From Apoderus coryli (lineage: Eukaryota; Arthropoda; Insecta; Coleoptera; Attelabidae): a stretch of 64,000 nucleotides of DNA. Below the pieces are notes generated by a model. The model had not been told where the DNA came from. It ran no database searches and was given only the letters and a program-made list of their open reading frames with translations. The stretch spans positions 16,316,860 through 16,380,859 of the forward strand of contig OU452199.1 of assembly GCA_911728435.2 (NCBI GenBank), given 5' to 3'. Shown in pieces: positions 35,001 to 46,167 of this stretch; the stretch's first letter is position 1, and the number at the start of each line of letters is the position of its first letter. The translations under genes were made by a program, and so were the position numbers.

Positions 35001-36844
35001 AGACCTTTTGAGCAGTACCTAGATTTTGCTTTTTATTCTAAGCGATATCAATATTTGGTTAAGACAGACTCTGAATCTTTTTATCTCATCCAATCATTAA
35101 AATGGTGATATGATTTATTTTTCGAAGACATTTTATAATATAAAATACTATTTAAAATTATTATATTAGGTAGGTACTAATCTAAAACTGATCTAAATTA
35201 TTGTTGTATTGTAAATTGTTTTCTAAGATAAATTAATTGGGTAATTTTTGTTATCTTTATGATGCAAATTTATACAATTACGGAAATTTACTCAGATCCT
35301 TACAAACTTTTATGTAATAATAATACTTGTTAACGATATATTTTTTTCTGGATATTAAAGACTGCATAGTCACAGTGTAGTAAGTTAATATTCGCTGGCA
35401 TAGTTGAATTTAATGAGAGTGTATTCTCTGTTTAGAGTCACAATTTTTATTATGTATCTTTTAATTTCTGTATGTTCCATACTGTATCAAATGAAAAATT
35501 ATGAAATATCATGGGACGTAAAAGTACAGAATCCCAATCCAAAAAAACAAACTTAAGCTCCGTTCACAAGCAAAACTAAAATTATATAAATTATTTCAAT
35601 AACAAATCATCTAATTCTGATATTATACAATGTTGTCACTTTTTCGCCTAGTTTAGGTATTTTTCGCATCTATTTTATTTTTTTTGTTTAAGTAATGATA
35701 ATAAATAGCACTATAAGTGAGACATAAAAGTCGAAACTGCGCGAATAATTTAATAAACTCTTTGAATACTAAGGAATTTTTAAAGACGACCAAATATATT
35801 TCGTTGATTTAGTGCTCAAAGAGTAGTTTATTAAACTTATTTCGTGGGCTTTCGACTTTTATTTCTCACTTACACGTTCACTCCACTTCAGTAGGGACTA
35901 TCCTTTAAATTGAATCAATTTCATGTTGGTCACTATATAGTGTAAATATAACTTTCACTGTGTTGCTGTGTCTTTTTATATTTTAATATTCCGACAAAAA
36001 CTTTGCCATCACGTTATACTTATTAACTGTATCCATAATTTTAAACAAAAACTATGGATATGATGCGATTTCTTCAAATTAAATATATGTCTAAAACGCG
36101 CTGGTAGTCCTATGATGTGTGAGTTAAAATTGCCAGAATAATACAATGGTCTCCTGCTAGGGATTTTGGTTTTTATTTTGTATTATTTTGCACTCTGGTT
36201 TTTAAATAATTTGTCCTTTTTAACAGTAAGAAACTAGTATAATTACAGTCTCATAAGGAGAGCGAAACGAATTCGTTAATGTTTGAAATCATTTTGAGCA
36301 TAATTCTAATAAAATTATAAATATTAATGTATGATTTACAAACGAGTATCCATGTTAGGATATATAAAGGCAAATCGAAAGTCTGGCTGTCACGCACTGA
36401 TTGATATGCACTGATGAGAGGTGGATCAACGAAACGACCGTCTGTTAAAAGTACAGTGTTTGACAGACAAACTCTCGAAGTTAATGTCCTGTTTTGTTAA
36501 ACAATGGCGAATGAAATATACCTATACGTAATATTCGTCATATCGTTTCCATTTATAATTTTGTGATTACTTAAAGCTTTAAATTTCATTTGTAGGTGCT
36601 CAAAAACCAATTTGAAGGCAACAGAGACGTTTGCATAGCCGTACATTGTGTTTCTGGTCTTGGAAGGGCTCCAGTAATGGTAGCGTTAGCCCTAATCGAA
36701 CTCGGAATGAAATACGAAGAAGCAGTTGAATTCATTAGAGAAAAACGACGAGGATCGATTAATGCAAAACAATTGTCCTTTCTAGAAAAATATAAACGAC
36801 GACACAGGCTAGATGAACACAAAAAAACATGCACTATTCAATAG
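32058..36844 (+). CDS. PRL-1: PRL-type protein tyrosine phosphatase (PTP4A), three coding exons
   Basis: The exons are 32058-32102, 33567-33830 and 36596-36844, all joined in phase 0, giving 185 residues. The phosphatase domain starts at about residue 24 ([13 protein letters not shown]). Asp89 in FEDG is the expected general acid. The P-loop is [11 protein letters not shown] with nucleophile Cys121 and Arg127, and Cys66 (VVKLCEEGY) is the likely redox partner. The C-terminus is a basic stretch and CTIQ, a CaaX box for prenylation, so membrane attachment is expected. Most PRLs have Ala after HCV; here it is Ser. The first exon ([15 protein letters not shown]) is the less certain part: it has a good GTAAAT donor and the right phase, but a different first exon is possible. 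PRLs act in growth control and bind CNNM magnesium transporters. Confidence 0.9.
32480..33190 (+). repeat. Dispersed repeat with tRNA-like 3' end, copy 1
   Basis: The order is a GGGAAAGTAAAA start, an ACGCGCCAAAAA segment, a GTCTGTCTGTGCGTGTGATG tract, the block ACCACGATAGCGCCCAAACG, a further 250 bases and then a tRNA-like sequence and a T run. The same order, reversed, is present at 54822-55378. It lies in PRL-1 intron 1. The open frames across it are not genes. Confidence 0.75.
33113..33188 (+). other. tRNA-Ala-like segment at the end of the repeat
   Basis: GCGTTCGCTTCGCATTTGG followed by GGTTACGGGTTCCAGTCCT resembles an anticodon arm with CGC and a T arm with a B-box-like GGTTCCAGTCC. 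A short D arm precedes and a T run follows. It is a retroelement part rather than a working tRNA gene. Confidence 0.6.
34020..34062 (-). ncRNA. Type-I hammerhead ribozyme, complete core
   Basis: On the minus strand: stem I GCCA with TGGT (three Watson-Crick pairs and one G-T), CTGATGA, stem II AAATT/AATTT around TTTAT, GAAAC, stem III AC/GT with AT loop, and A before the cleavage point. Every conserved core base is present. Confidence 0.82.
34267..34303 (+). ncRNA. Hammerhead relic of the right arm
   Basis: GCCACTGAT, a shortened middle, then CGAAACATGTATGATTT. The GA of CTGATGA and one side of stem II are deleted, so it cannot fold like its partner at 34020-34062. Confidence 0.6.
34400..36400. 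other. Remainder of PRL-1 intron 2
   Basis: AT-rich, without exons that I can recognise. A block at 34650-34770 (GCCTCAAACACTAGATGTTG) resembles 42600-42720. A small TIR element lies at 35705-35875. Confidence 0.5.
35705..35875. mobile_element. Small foldback MITE
   Basis: The ends are AGTGAGACATAAAAGTCGAA and the inverted form TTCGACTTTTATTTCTCACT. Inside, AATAAACTCTTTG is inverted as CAAAGAGTAGTTTATT. About 170 bases long, non-coding. Confidence 0.7.
36407..36445 (+). ncRNA. Hammerhead ribozyme-like motif
   Basis: TGCA, CTGATGA (36411-36417), an imperfect stem II (GGTG/CAAC with one mismatch), GAAAC (36431-36435), GACC loop, GTC and TGTT. Core bases are intact; stems I and II are short. 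The surrounding sequence resembles 42740-42830. Confidence 0.6.
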
Positions 36845-37097
36845 TTAGGAAAAACTGTACACCAAAGTGAATAGAATAGAGATAAGCTGCAGTGTTTGTG
36901 TGTCCAATATATAATTTAATATTTTTCAAATTAACTTTGATTTGAAGTTGCTTAATGCAAAGGAAATAATCAAGCAAAGTAATGTGCATATCTATCGAGA
37001 GGTATTTTTTATGTATCTACATTATTTTTTTTAAATTTTGAAACATGGGTTTGTGAATTTTATTACAGCGCATAGAATATTTAGGAAGCTCCGCTAA

Positions 37098-37103
37098 AAT
37101 AAA
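37098..37103 (+). terminator. PRL-1: Possible PRL-1 polyadenylation signal
   Basis: AATAAA about 250 bases past the stop codon. Further hexamers follow, so the true 3' end is open. Confidence 0.3.
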
Positions 37104-38359
37104 AATATAGTCATATTAGTAAAACTGCAAATGATTTTGCAAATTTGTTACAAGTCGCAGAACCGTTTTGCCATTAATATCATGGAATTCTAACGGAAAA
37201 ACAAACATAATTCAGATTGGTAGACGGAATAATAGTAGATGGAACGAATAAAAGATATCCACAACATTTGCGGATATTGAGCTGCGACATACATGTTGGC
37301 CAGAGTTTATAATATAACTGAGTTCATAAATATTTAACTTATTAATAAAACAGGTGAAAATTGAATAAAAACAATCAATTATTAATTACTATTACAATAT
37401 ATATGGATGTGATTACTATTACAATAAGTAACATGTTCCTTTAGCAGTTAATAACGTGACACGTTATTGCAAAACCAAAATATTCTGCGCTGATCGCAAC
37501 TACTGTAAAAGGTGTAACATTGAAAATTAATAAATCTTTCATTGTACAACCAACCACAACTTTGCAGCTTAACTTCCAAATATTTTATGTGACTATCTTC
37601 ATTCGGCTATCAGGAACAAAATTGTGTATCAAATTTTTAATGCTAAATTAATATGTATTTTGTTCCGATTTTATGTTTATAACTCCTATTTTGATAATTA
37701 AAATTAAAATTAGATGCAATAGATTAGAAGCAATAACGAACTAATGGATAAAATTGTATTCAAGATAGGTAGGTAAGAATGAAATTTTATAAAATCCATG
37801 ATTAGTATTTTTGTAATGAGTATTAATACTAGAATAATGCATCAATTTGATGTGAAACTTCAATGGCATGACTCATCACAACAGCCAATATTTCCGTTAA
37901 TTGTCATGTCCATAGTAAGAAAGCTGTGTACGGGACTTTCCCATCATATTACAAAACAAAAGTCATTATTTCCAATTTCATTTAGTGTCGAAATTAAATT
38001 GTTTAAAATAATGTACAAAAAATAAAAATCATAAAATAAAAAGCATCACCCTTTCTAGGGAATAAATTATTGTTATACGATAAGTCCACATTGTTAAATA
38101 TACCTACTTTGGTTTCAAGTTGGACTGGATATTGTTAGTGAAATAGTTTTTCATACTTATAATAAATAATATAATAATAAAGTTGTTAATTTAGCATATT
38201 AAAGAAATTGTTATTTTGTTAATTTGTTGTAATTTGGTGAGAAAACCTTCTTCTTTTGGAATGAATTAATTTACGGAAAAGTGAACTCCAAAGGTGAAGT
38301 TCTTTGGAGTTATAGTTATTTTTGCTTGTCGTGTCCTGTACTTTGTGACTAAATAGTGT

Positions 38360-38700
38360 AAAAGCTAGGTATTGCAAATCGCAATCAAGGGTTAGGAAGT
38401 TGGTGGGTATGAGTAGATATCATATCCGCTGCCTCGTTGGACAATACACTAGACACTGTCGTTTGAATCACTATCTCAAAAGGTTGGGTCTCCTGGAGGA
38501 TGATGAGACGGCGGATCATGTACTATGTGTTTATCAGGGGTCGCTAGAACTAGATTCGCAATATTCTCAGCCAGCAAAATAATCATTAAGGAGATTGAGC
38601 GGCTGGGTGAAATATAAATAGGTATGAGCCACAATAGAGCCTGAGTGGTCGCAGTGCAGTGTCCAGTGCAGAGACACTCATTCTGAACCTACCTAGCTAC
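38360..38700 (+). pseudogene. LINE C-terminal fragment
   Basis: The plus strand gives MSRYHIRCLVGQYTRHCRLN, then HYLKRLGLLEDDETADHVLC, resembling the post-RNase H zinc-finger region of many insect LINEs (hydrophobic LxG, HCRLNxHL, then a Cys/His cluster and ETxEHVLCxC). The middle of the Cys cluster is deleted. It is short and isolated. Confidence 0.6.
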
Positions 38701-39020
38701 CTACCTAGGTATTGCAATTAGTTAAAAAATTTGACATATTGTTGGGAAATCCACGTTTTCATGGCATCCGATTACGTGTTTTTGTGTTCGGTATGTGTAC
38801 TCGTTATAACTTACACACATGTTATATGAATGTATTTTTTTATAAAAATTCTCCATTGAAGAAAATCTTCACAAACCGACCCGAAGAAGCGGCGATAACG
38901 AGTGGCCTGCTACCTAACTCCAATGGATATTTTTGTTTGGGGGTTATCTAAATTTTTAATGTTTGTTTTTTCAAACTACATAAATAGGTGAATATTTTTT
39001 ATGAGTGCGGTTTGTGCTAT

Positions 39021-40422
39021 TCAACCGTAAATATCTCGATAACAGTTAACTTTTGTTAAATTTGAAACTATTAATAACACAACACATATACATACATATT
39101 TTGGAATACCAAGAATCGTCAAGGAATTTAGGACTTGAGTATACTGCTGCACTACTCTTATTGTGTTCTTTAGATCTTTGTCCCCGGAAGTATACAGTTT
39201 CAGGTCATCCATATAAAATTGGTGGGTGACCTTATGCCTCCGGGCTGAGCGTGTGCCGCAAAAATATCCGCGTGTGTTTCGCAGGGCAACTGACAGTGGT
39301 AGTAGAGAGATACAAAACAGAAGGGGACTAAGATAATCTCCTTGGAAGATGCCGTTTCTGAAGGATACCACTCCAGTTAACACCCGCGTGTCGCCCGTTT
39401 GGTCTAGTCGAAGAAACCCTCGAAGGAAGTTTCCAAACTGTGCCAGGGCTGGAGTGTCTTCGTTGAAAGCACGCGTCACCTCATATATATGTGGACTGTC
39501 GGAGGCGTTTGGAATAAATGAGAAGGATTATCCTTGGACCGTAAGTTTTCGGAGACCCCCCTCGATCGCCTCGCTAGTGACTTTTTTACAGTCACCAGCA
39601 TCCGTATTTTGTCGCAATATTGCTGCTTGATGGGCAAAGCGTGTGATACGTCCGCCGTAATTCGGCAGCAATACGACGGACTTAAGCAGTGAGAGGCAAT
39701 CCAGCCCTTCTGTACTGCATCACACACTGAATACGAGATGCGCGCTGTCTTTCCCCACGAATCTCGGCTTCGATCTTTTCTACACGTCTTCTAGCCCTCT
39801 CGGCATAGGCATCGCCCGCCAAACGATCCCCACGCCGAGAGAGCCGGAAGGCGGCTTGGTAAACGGCGCAATAAATGCGCCAGATATCGGTTGTCTCCGG
39901 AAGGCCATCCCGAAGGTTTGCGTCCTCTCTGGTTAGGTCCTCTGGCTTCGGGCATCTACACTTGTGCAAAGTCCTTCGATCACCGAAGTCAACAGGCAAT
40001 ACGGGAGGGTCCTCTACCCTCCTATCCGCCATTGGTACTAATACCTCCGGCAGATCGGGAGGCGGAGGTCTCTTAACATAACCCCTTCTCCGCAGGTACG
40101 ATATATAGTCCCGCAATTGTTGCGCAGTAAGTGATCGATACTCAGGTTGCATCTCACAACACCCCGCATGCATGTGAGCCATATATCCCCTACGTTGGGG
40201 GCTGCTGCCCTCATAGCAGAGCATCAGGTCGTTCCTCATCGCGTCGGTCCACTCAAGGCGTCCTTTTGCATTGCGGCCGTCATCATTGTCGGGCTGGTCC
40301 AGTTGAGCCCCGCCACCTTGCCCTTGACCGATTATCCGATTCGGTCGGTTGTGGGGGCCCCCACGGCTTTCCATATCTCGAACCACGGGTAGGTGTTGAC
40401 AGGGAGTTGGCCTGAACAACAC
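39021..40422 (-). pseudogene. RLE-type LINE: N-terminal region and RT fragment
   Basis: Minus strand 40422-39682 is a 246-residue frame with RLEWTDAMRNDLMLCYEGSS and AQQLRDYISYLRRRG, which I associate with the N-terminal part of R4/Dong- or NeSL-like LINEs, followed by a basic C-terminal part. Frames at 39727-39476 and 39479-39021 continue with RT: FRNGIFQGDYLSPLLFCISL and the catalytic QFYMDDLKLYT. The middle of the polyprotein, including much of the RT palm, is deleted, and frameshifts are present. The region is clearly richer in G and C than its surroundings. Family placement is by motif memory and tentative; that it is LINE-derived is secure. Confidence 0.72.
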
Positions 40423-40775
40423 CCGGCCGGCAAAGGGTGAGATTTAGTGTTGTTTCTCAACCCTTGGGGGCACCTTGGAGTCAGGCTGCCGATCCGATTT
40501 CCCCCTCAAGCTGGGAAGGTGGGGGCGCTACTCCCCATTACCCAACGATGTTGTTTGGGTACCCTGCCTTATTATTATTACGCTATATTCGGATACCGAA
40601 ATCGACTGGAGCAACCTGTGATGCAGCTTCTCTGTACCCCCCAGCTCGAAAAAGAAAATATGTGTGTCTGAGGTGCACAGACGGCCCCCCATCATCCCTA
40701 CCGTCTCCGACCCCGGCAGGTGTCAGGGGAGCATGGCCGAACGTTTAGTTCTCATCCACTCCATACTCCGCATGG
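40423..40775 (-). other. Junction/5' untranslated region of the RLE-type LINE
   Basis: GC-rich sequence between the C-terminal fragment of one LINE unit and the N-terminal frame of the next, read on the minus strand. The overlapping frames on the plus strand are shadows. Confidence 0.5.
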
Positions 40776-41036
40776 TTAGTGAGTGAGAACCCCAGACTCA
40801 TGTGCCCTAAGCAGATACAACGACCCGAGTATGACTTCCTTCTGCATCTTGCTTGCTAAGTTTTCTGCCATATTATGGCAAGCAGGGATCTTCTGTAGAT
40901 TTGAAGTCAGCGTATGTCGCATGCCCCCTAATGACCCTATGATCAAAACCACAAGGACCACAGAGTGTCGTGGGTACATCCTACGAAGATCATAGAGGAG
41001 ATCCTGATACTTCGTCCGCTTCTCGCTCTTCTTAAC
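40776..41036 (-). pseudogene. RLE-type LINE, C-terminal fragment of a neighbouring unit
   Basis: The minus strand reads KKSEKRTKYQDLLYDLRRMY, then VVLVVLIIGSLGGMRHTLTS, LQKIPA and KMQKEVILGSLYLLRAHES. This is the extreme C-terminus of LINEs with a restriction-like endonuclease (a KYxDLxxELKRMW, VVPVVIGALG, LQKxxLLGTxRILR pattern). It lies upstream of, and in the same direction as, the N-terminal frame at 40422, so the tail of one unit precedes the head of another. Confidence 0.7.
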
Positions 41037-41189
41037 AATAACGTTCGTCTCCGCCGGATATTATTATTAAATACGTTTATCTACTGCAAGATTGACCCTA
41101 TCTATACAGCAAATATTCTGCTAGAAGGTGTTGGGTTTGTTCCCATACTACCAATGGTCAAAAAAGGAAACGCGGGTTATGTGCATTAA

Positions 41190-42740
41190 GTGTAATGTTG
41201 GACTGTTCATTTTTCCTTGCTTCAACTTGTCCCATGAGTTTTAAATTTCGAGTTTTGTTTGTGTTTTGTAGGCAAGGTACTTTATTTTACTTCACATTTT
41301 TGGTATATATGCTTTAAGAATAAATCTATACTTTATTAATTAAGTCTGTAACTTTTTTTTAAATATAAAAATAATAAGAAATCATAAAATAAACATTAAG
41401 GCAATACAAACACCGCTTATGTCTATGACAACTATACACGACATCCGAGAAAAAATTCTCCCTGGGGGGTATATCGAGCCGAAAATGGCTCCGTTGAAAG
41501 GGATAATAATAATTAGAATTTAAGGACCAGAGTGTCTGCTTGCAATTCGTTCAAACATAGTTTTTATATTGATTAAATATTGCAGTAGTCCGGTCGGCAT
41601 CACATTATAGGCGTCCCTTACGAAAGAACCAGGACAAATATCCAAATAAGTGGACATAATGAACGTCGCGAATAGCCCTTACTATTCTGGTATACCATTA
41701 GAAGGACCTGTGCACCACTATATATGGCCCCGCTGATTCCCGGACACACCTCACCCTGAGCTTTAGAATAAAGTTATATAATGTATGTTTGAGCGGCATT
41801 TTGGACATAACATTCTTATTAATTTTTTTCCTTGTTTTAATTTTTAAGTTTTCTTTTGGAAAATTAATATTAATATTGAATATTATTTATAATTACCAAT
41901 TGGTACCTAATACATTACAATAATTTTAAAATATACAGCAAAAATTGCATTAAATTAAAAACGCCAGAGATTTTTTGTGTTATAATAAATTTCATATTCG
42001 AATTGTTGCCGAACATTTAATTTAATTTTTGTAGTATTGTACCTTCCTCGAGGACTGACTGTTATCCTTAGAACGTAAATGCGGAAACTACTTGCAGTGA
42101 TACCTTATTTTAATGGTGAATTCTCTCGACAAACCTTGGTCAATTCGTTTAAGACCTTGACCAACTTTCCCTATTTAAATTCTGGGAATGACACTCACCC
42201 CTTGATAAAGGTACGTACTAAAAAAATCCCAATTTTTCCAAAAAAAAAATTCTCCCTCGTAAACAAGATTATTCACGATTTTTCCGAACACATAATGATA
42301 CTCTGAGAATAGACTCCAGTTTGTTTGATTTCATTGGGCAACCATATAAATATCTATTTTGTTTGTACCGAAAAAATATTTTCTTTCTAGATGGAAGTTT
42401 TGAAATTTGAAAGTAGGTTATGTTTCAATTTTCAAGAGGGATACGACTTCAAGAATTTTATACAATTTAATATTATTCAAAACTATCATTGACTAAATTT
42501 ATTATTTACATTTTTTTTTTTCGTAATATATATTTGGCTATGAATAAAATGGACTTTGACAACAAGATTATGAAGTTCACAAACAATGGCCAGTCGAGAA
42601 GTCACAACTCCATCATATTCTATTGCCAACACTAGGTACGCCCGAAAGGCAATTGCATATTGCCTGCTCACACTAGATGTCGTCAAAAACATCTTGTTGT
42701 CATTAATCTCTCGTGCTAGTATAAGCTCCTCGTAAATGTT
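41190..42740. other. Intergenic, no gene recognised
   Basis: 41420-41780 has GC-richer patches (ACACCTCACCCTGAG at 41747 could be a TIR) without a recognisable frame. 42590-42720 resembles 34650-34770. The rest is AT-rich. Confidence 0.4.
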
Positions 42741-42767
42741 GGAAATTTGGGTCACACTGCCTGCCGA

Positions 42768-42806
42768 TCACCACTGATGAGTTGTGGAACAACGAAACGG
42801 TAGTAT
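42768..42806 (+). ncRNA. Hammerhead ribozyme-like motif
   Basis: ACCA, CTGATGA (42774-42780), perfect stem II GTTG/CAAC with TGGAA loop, GAAAC (42794-42798), GGTA. The core is consensus, but the 3' strand after the cleavage site does not pair with ACCA. Confidence 0.6.
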
Positions 42807-42849
42807 GAAACAAATTTCCAACATAACTTGAAGTCTTTTTACATTATGT

Positions 42850-43573
42850 AACAAGCAATTCATTAACAACATTGACTTTGATAAAGAACTACGACTAATT
42901 GTAGTTATTTTTTTTTTTCAACTGAAGTAAAACTGACTGAAAAACTGGCGATTACACAGCCTTTACTTTAGCAACACCCAGTGAATCTCTACTTTTCAAA
43001 TGTTGGTCGTAGTCTTTGAAGTGTGATAAATGCACATACTGCGACCGTTTAGACACTAATGAAAAGAGAAGAAACATCTTGACGCAAACAAGGAACGATT
43101 GATGCGAAAATTTGCAACAACAAAGGAAGAATTATTGCACAAAATTGATACATACTTTACTTCTTGATGTCGTACCTGCTCATCTACGTAGAAAAACCTT
43201 CAAGTACCATTTTTGGCATAAAATTTCGACTATCGGTTGATCTGTATACAAAACCACCGCGAGCTGAAAAATCCAAGAACGACTTTGCTACTATTTTCAA
43301 GCAACGATTGGAAGATACTCATGAAGAAAATAATGAAACATTCATGCTGATCGAATATACTCGTATACACGGTATGATCGTCGATGTAACCGTCAAATTG
43401 AAAAAAAAAACACTATAAAATATGCATTACAATCCAGTAAGGAAGAAAGAACGTTCGTCAAAGATACAGAGGGAAGGGGGAAGACTCATACACGCTGATT
43501 ACAAGCATCAACGATCACGATAAATGTGTACGCAGAAGTGTTCGAAATCTAAGATGAAACCTGTACATTTGTA
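42850..43573 (+). repeat. Inverted repeat block A (left)
   Basis: Reverse complement of 46168-46891. The two blocks are equal in length (724 bp) with only scattered substitutions. It contains an 84-residue frame (43164-43418, RLSVDLYTKPPRAEKSKNDF) that is conserved in the other copy. I do not recognise the protein; conservation may simply reflect recent duplication. Confidence 0.85.
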
Positions 43574-43789
43574 CCGCCTCGCCTCCTACCAAGTGACCAA
43601 AGCTGTAAGGAATGCAATGTAGGAAATTTACCTTGTACACGTTGAAAACAACCTCAAAGTTGGAGCTCGATATATAAAATTTGTTAATTTACTCTTTTCA
43701 TTGCATATCTTTGTCAGATTCTTCTAGAATTTTCTATTTTCGAATATACTCGAATATGTGTTAATTTTTGTGATGCAAAACGTAGTAGT

Positions 43790-44071
43790 TTCCACGTATT
43801 TTTATTTCTAAAATCAAAATCTCTCCCCCTAAATATGGATTACTTCGTTAAATTTGTGAAATTCTTCCATAATTTTCTATTCTTAAATATTGTAGTTATT
43901 GGAGTAACGCCCAAAATTTCTTGTTGAGTTTAAATTCGTGAATACCATAGCAGTGCCTCAAATTTAAATGTTAACTAGGATTGTCAGATAAAGATTTTTA
44001 AGGGAGACAATCTTATTAAAAATTGATCTAAATTAAATATTATATCCTCAAACCTCATTCCTATAGAAGTT
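43790..44071 (+). repeat. Inverted repeat block B (left)
   Basis: Reverse complement of about 47043-47325. Shared landmarks include TCTCTCCCCCTAAATATGG and CCTCAAACCTCATTCCTAT. It abuts the mariner terminal repeat. Confidence 0.8.
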
Positions 44072-44076
44072 ATATA

Positions 44077-46163
44077 CAGGGTGGTCCAACGAAAAGTTTG
44101 CACCTAGCTTTTCTCTTTTTTTTGTAGTCGAATGCGAAAATGCTCGGACACGTCGATTTTGCTTTTGAGGGGGACACATTTTAAACATATTTTTCGATCT
44201 GCGCCTTTAACCCCCTAGCGGGGGTGAGTAACAACCCTAAAATTTTAAATGGAAAGAGGGGTCTAATGACATATCATTTGAAAGGACACAAAATTGTCTT
44301 TCTAATGATACCCTATTTGTCGAATTTTACTAAAACAGTTAATACGAAAACGACTTTAAAGACATTAAGCCGATAATTTTGGTATTAATGAGAAATACAA
44401 ATAAGTTTTAATTATTGCGAGTGAAAACACCTGCAATCGTTAGTACATTCCAATGTTTGTTAGTTTTAACATTGCTTTGTAAAAAAAGTAAACAAGCTGT
44501 TAAATTGATTTATTAAAACGTTACATTAACAAATGTTGAAAATGTGACCCATTTGATTCCATACAATAATACAGATTTTGTTCAAATCTATTTCTAACAT
44601 TTTGTAGCATATCAGGTGTTATGTTTCTGCACTCTTCTGTAATGCGTTGGCGAAGATCTTCTATGGACTCGGACTTCGTGGCAAAACATTTATTTTTTAA
44701 GTGCCCCCAAAGAAAAAAGTCTAAAGGCGATAAATCCGGTGACCTGGCAGGCCATTCAATTGGGCCCCTCCTTCCAATCCACCGTCCAGGGAACCGGTCA
44801 TCTAAGAACTGTCTTACAGGAGCCACATAGTGCGGAGGTGCTCCATCTTGCTGGAAATAAAGCCGATCAGCAGTATGATTTTGGTCATCTTCTATTATTT
44901 GTGTTATTAAAGGATCAATTGTGTCTTCAAGCATGTTTAGGTACACTTCACCAGTTAAATTTCCAGGAATAAAAAGTGGTCCTATAATATGATTTCCTAA
45001 TATGCCACACCAGACGTTTATTTTTTGAGGATACTGGGTATGAACCTCACGGAATAAATGTGGGTTACTGTCATCCCAGTAACGGCAATTGTGCCTATTT
45101 ACAGCTCCATTCAAATAAAATGTGCATTCGTCGGAAAAACAAATGTTAAATAATAATTGCGGATCTTCAATTAAACGCTGGCTCATTGCTTCACAAAATT
45201 GCAGCCTTCGATCAGGATCATCCTCATTTAGTTCCTGTACTAATTTGATTTTGTACGGATGAAATTTGTACGCTTTTAAAATTCGTATTATGGACGAACG
45301 GGAGACACCTGAGGCTTCAGCTAGTTGACGGGTACTTTGACTATGATCCATTTCAACATGCCCTAAAACAGCGACTTCCACAGCTTCATTTCTGATCGGT
45401 TTCTGCGGCTGGTGTTTTACATTACAGACAGATCCGGTATCTACAAACTTTTTAACTAACTTGCCAACGTACACATCATTCACATTTTTATCGGGATGTC
45501 TCTCATTAAATAAGCGAGCCGTAAGTCTAGCACTACTATTATTTTGAAAATAAAGTTTAACAATTTCAACTCGTTCTAGAATGGAATAAATCATTTTGTA
45601 CGGTAAAAGTAAAATAACTTGAGAAGCAACCAAACTGAATCAATGAAAAGACTAAAATAAACGGTGTAAATTCTTTTCCTACACGTATCTGCAGTTTTTA
45701 TTTCAACAAAAAACGCAAACGATTAGTGAGGAATTTAGTTCTGATAAATAAGATAGTGTTTTTGAAATCCCGTTTTTCTTCAAAGTAAATAATTTAGAAA
45801 TGATTGTAGTTGTTTTCAGTCGTAATAATTAAAACTTATTTGTATTTCTCATTAATACCAAAATTATCGGCTTAATGTCTTTAAAGTCGTTTTCGTATTA
45901 ACTGTTTTAGTAAAATTCGACAAATAGGGTATCATTAGAAAGACAATTTTGTGTCCTTTCAAATGATATGTCATTAGACCCCTCTTTCCATTTAAAATTT
46001 TAGGGTTGTTACTCACCCCCGCTAGGGGGTTAAAGGCGCAGATCGAAAAATATGTTTAAAATGTGTCCCCCTCAAAAGCAAAATCGACGTGTCCGAGCAT
46101 TTTCGCATTCGACTACAAAAAAAAGAGAAAAGCTAGGTGCAAACTTTTCGTTGGACCACCCTG
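44077..46163 (-). mobile_element. Complete mariner element with long TIRs
   Basis: The ends are TA then CAGGGTGGTCCAACGAAAAG at 44075-44096 and its exact complement ending at 46163 followed by TA. Terminal repeats are about 340 bp each (44077-44417 and 45822-46163), much longer than the roughly 30 bp of classic mariners. Total length is 2087 bp. One intact transposase gene fills the middle on the minus strand. Everything needed for autonomous movement appears present. Confidence 0.93.
44521..45633 (-). CDS. Mariner transposase, DD41D type, intact
   Basis: 370 residues; the second Met (residue 14, MIYSILERVEIV) is the likelier start by comparison with the family. The N-terminal half has two helix-turn-helix motifs (around 15-70 and 85-125, QLAEASGVSRSSIIRILKAY). 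The catalytic triad is Asp168 (ICFSDECTFYL), Asp263 (YFQQDGAPPHY) and Asp305 (SPDLSPLDFFLWGHL). The last two are separated by 41 residues, the DD41D spacing of rosa-type members of the IS630-Tc1-mariner superfamily rather than the DD34D of classic mariner. The enzyme cuts and pastes the element at TA sites. No stops, frameshifts or missing catalytic residues are seen, and the TIRs match closely, so recent activity is plausible. Confidence 0.95.
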   Translation of the reverse strand: MVASQVILLLPYKMIYSILERVEIVKLYFQNNSSARLTARLFNERHPDKNVNDVYVGKLVKKFVDTGSVCNVKHQPQKPIRNEAVEVAVLGHVEMDHSQSTRQLAEASGVSRSSIIRILKAYKFHPYKIKLVQELNEDDPDRRLQFCEAMSQRLIEDPQLLFNICFSDECTFYLNGAVNRHNCRYWDDSNPHLFREVHTQYPQKINVWCGILGNHIIGPLFIPGNLTGEVYLNMLEDTIDPLITQIIEDDQNHTADRLYFQQDGAPPHYVAPVRQFLDDRFPGRWIGRRGPIEWPARSPDLSPLDFFLWGHLKNKCFATKSESIEDLRQRITEECRNITPDMLQNVRNRFEQNLYYCMESNGSHFQHLLM

Positions 46164-46167
46164 TATA

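Noticed and set aside
36001..36060. ATCCATAATTTTAAACAAAA near 36031 as a hairpin
   Set aside because: The facing ACTATGGAT gives too few pairs to call a feature.
36586..36834. 82-residue frame on the minus strand
   Set aside because: It is the antisense shadow of PRL-1 exon 3.
39875..40415. Several plus-strand frames of 61-94 residues
   Set aside because: They are shadows of the minus-strand LINE frame in a GC-rich stretch where stops are rare.
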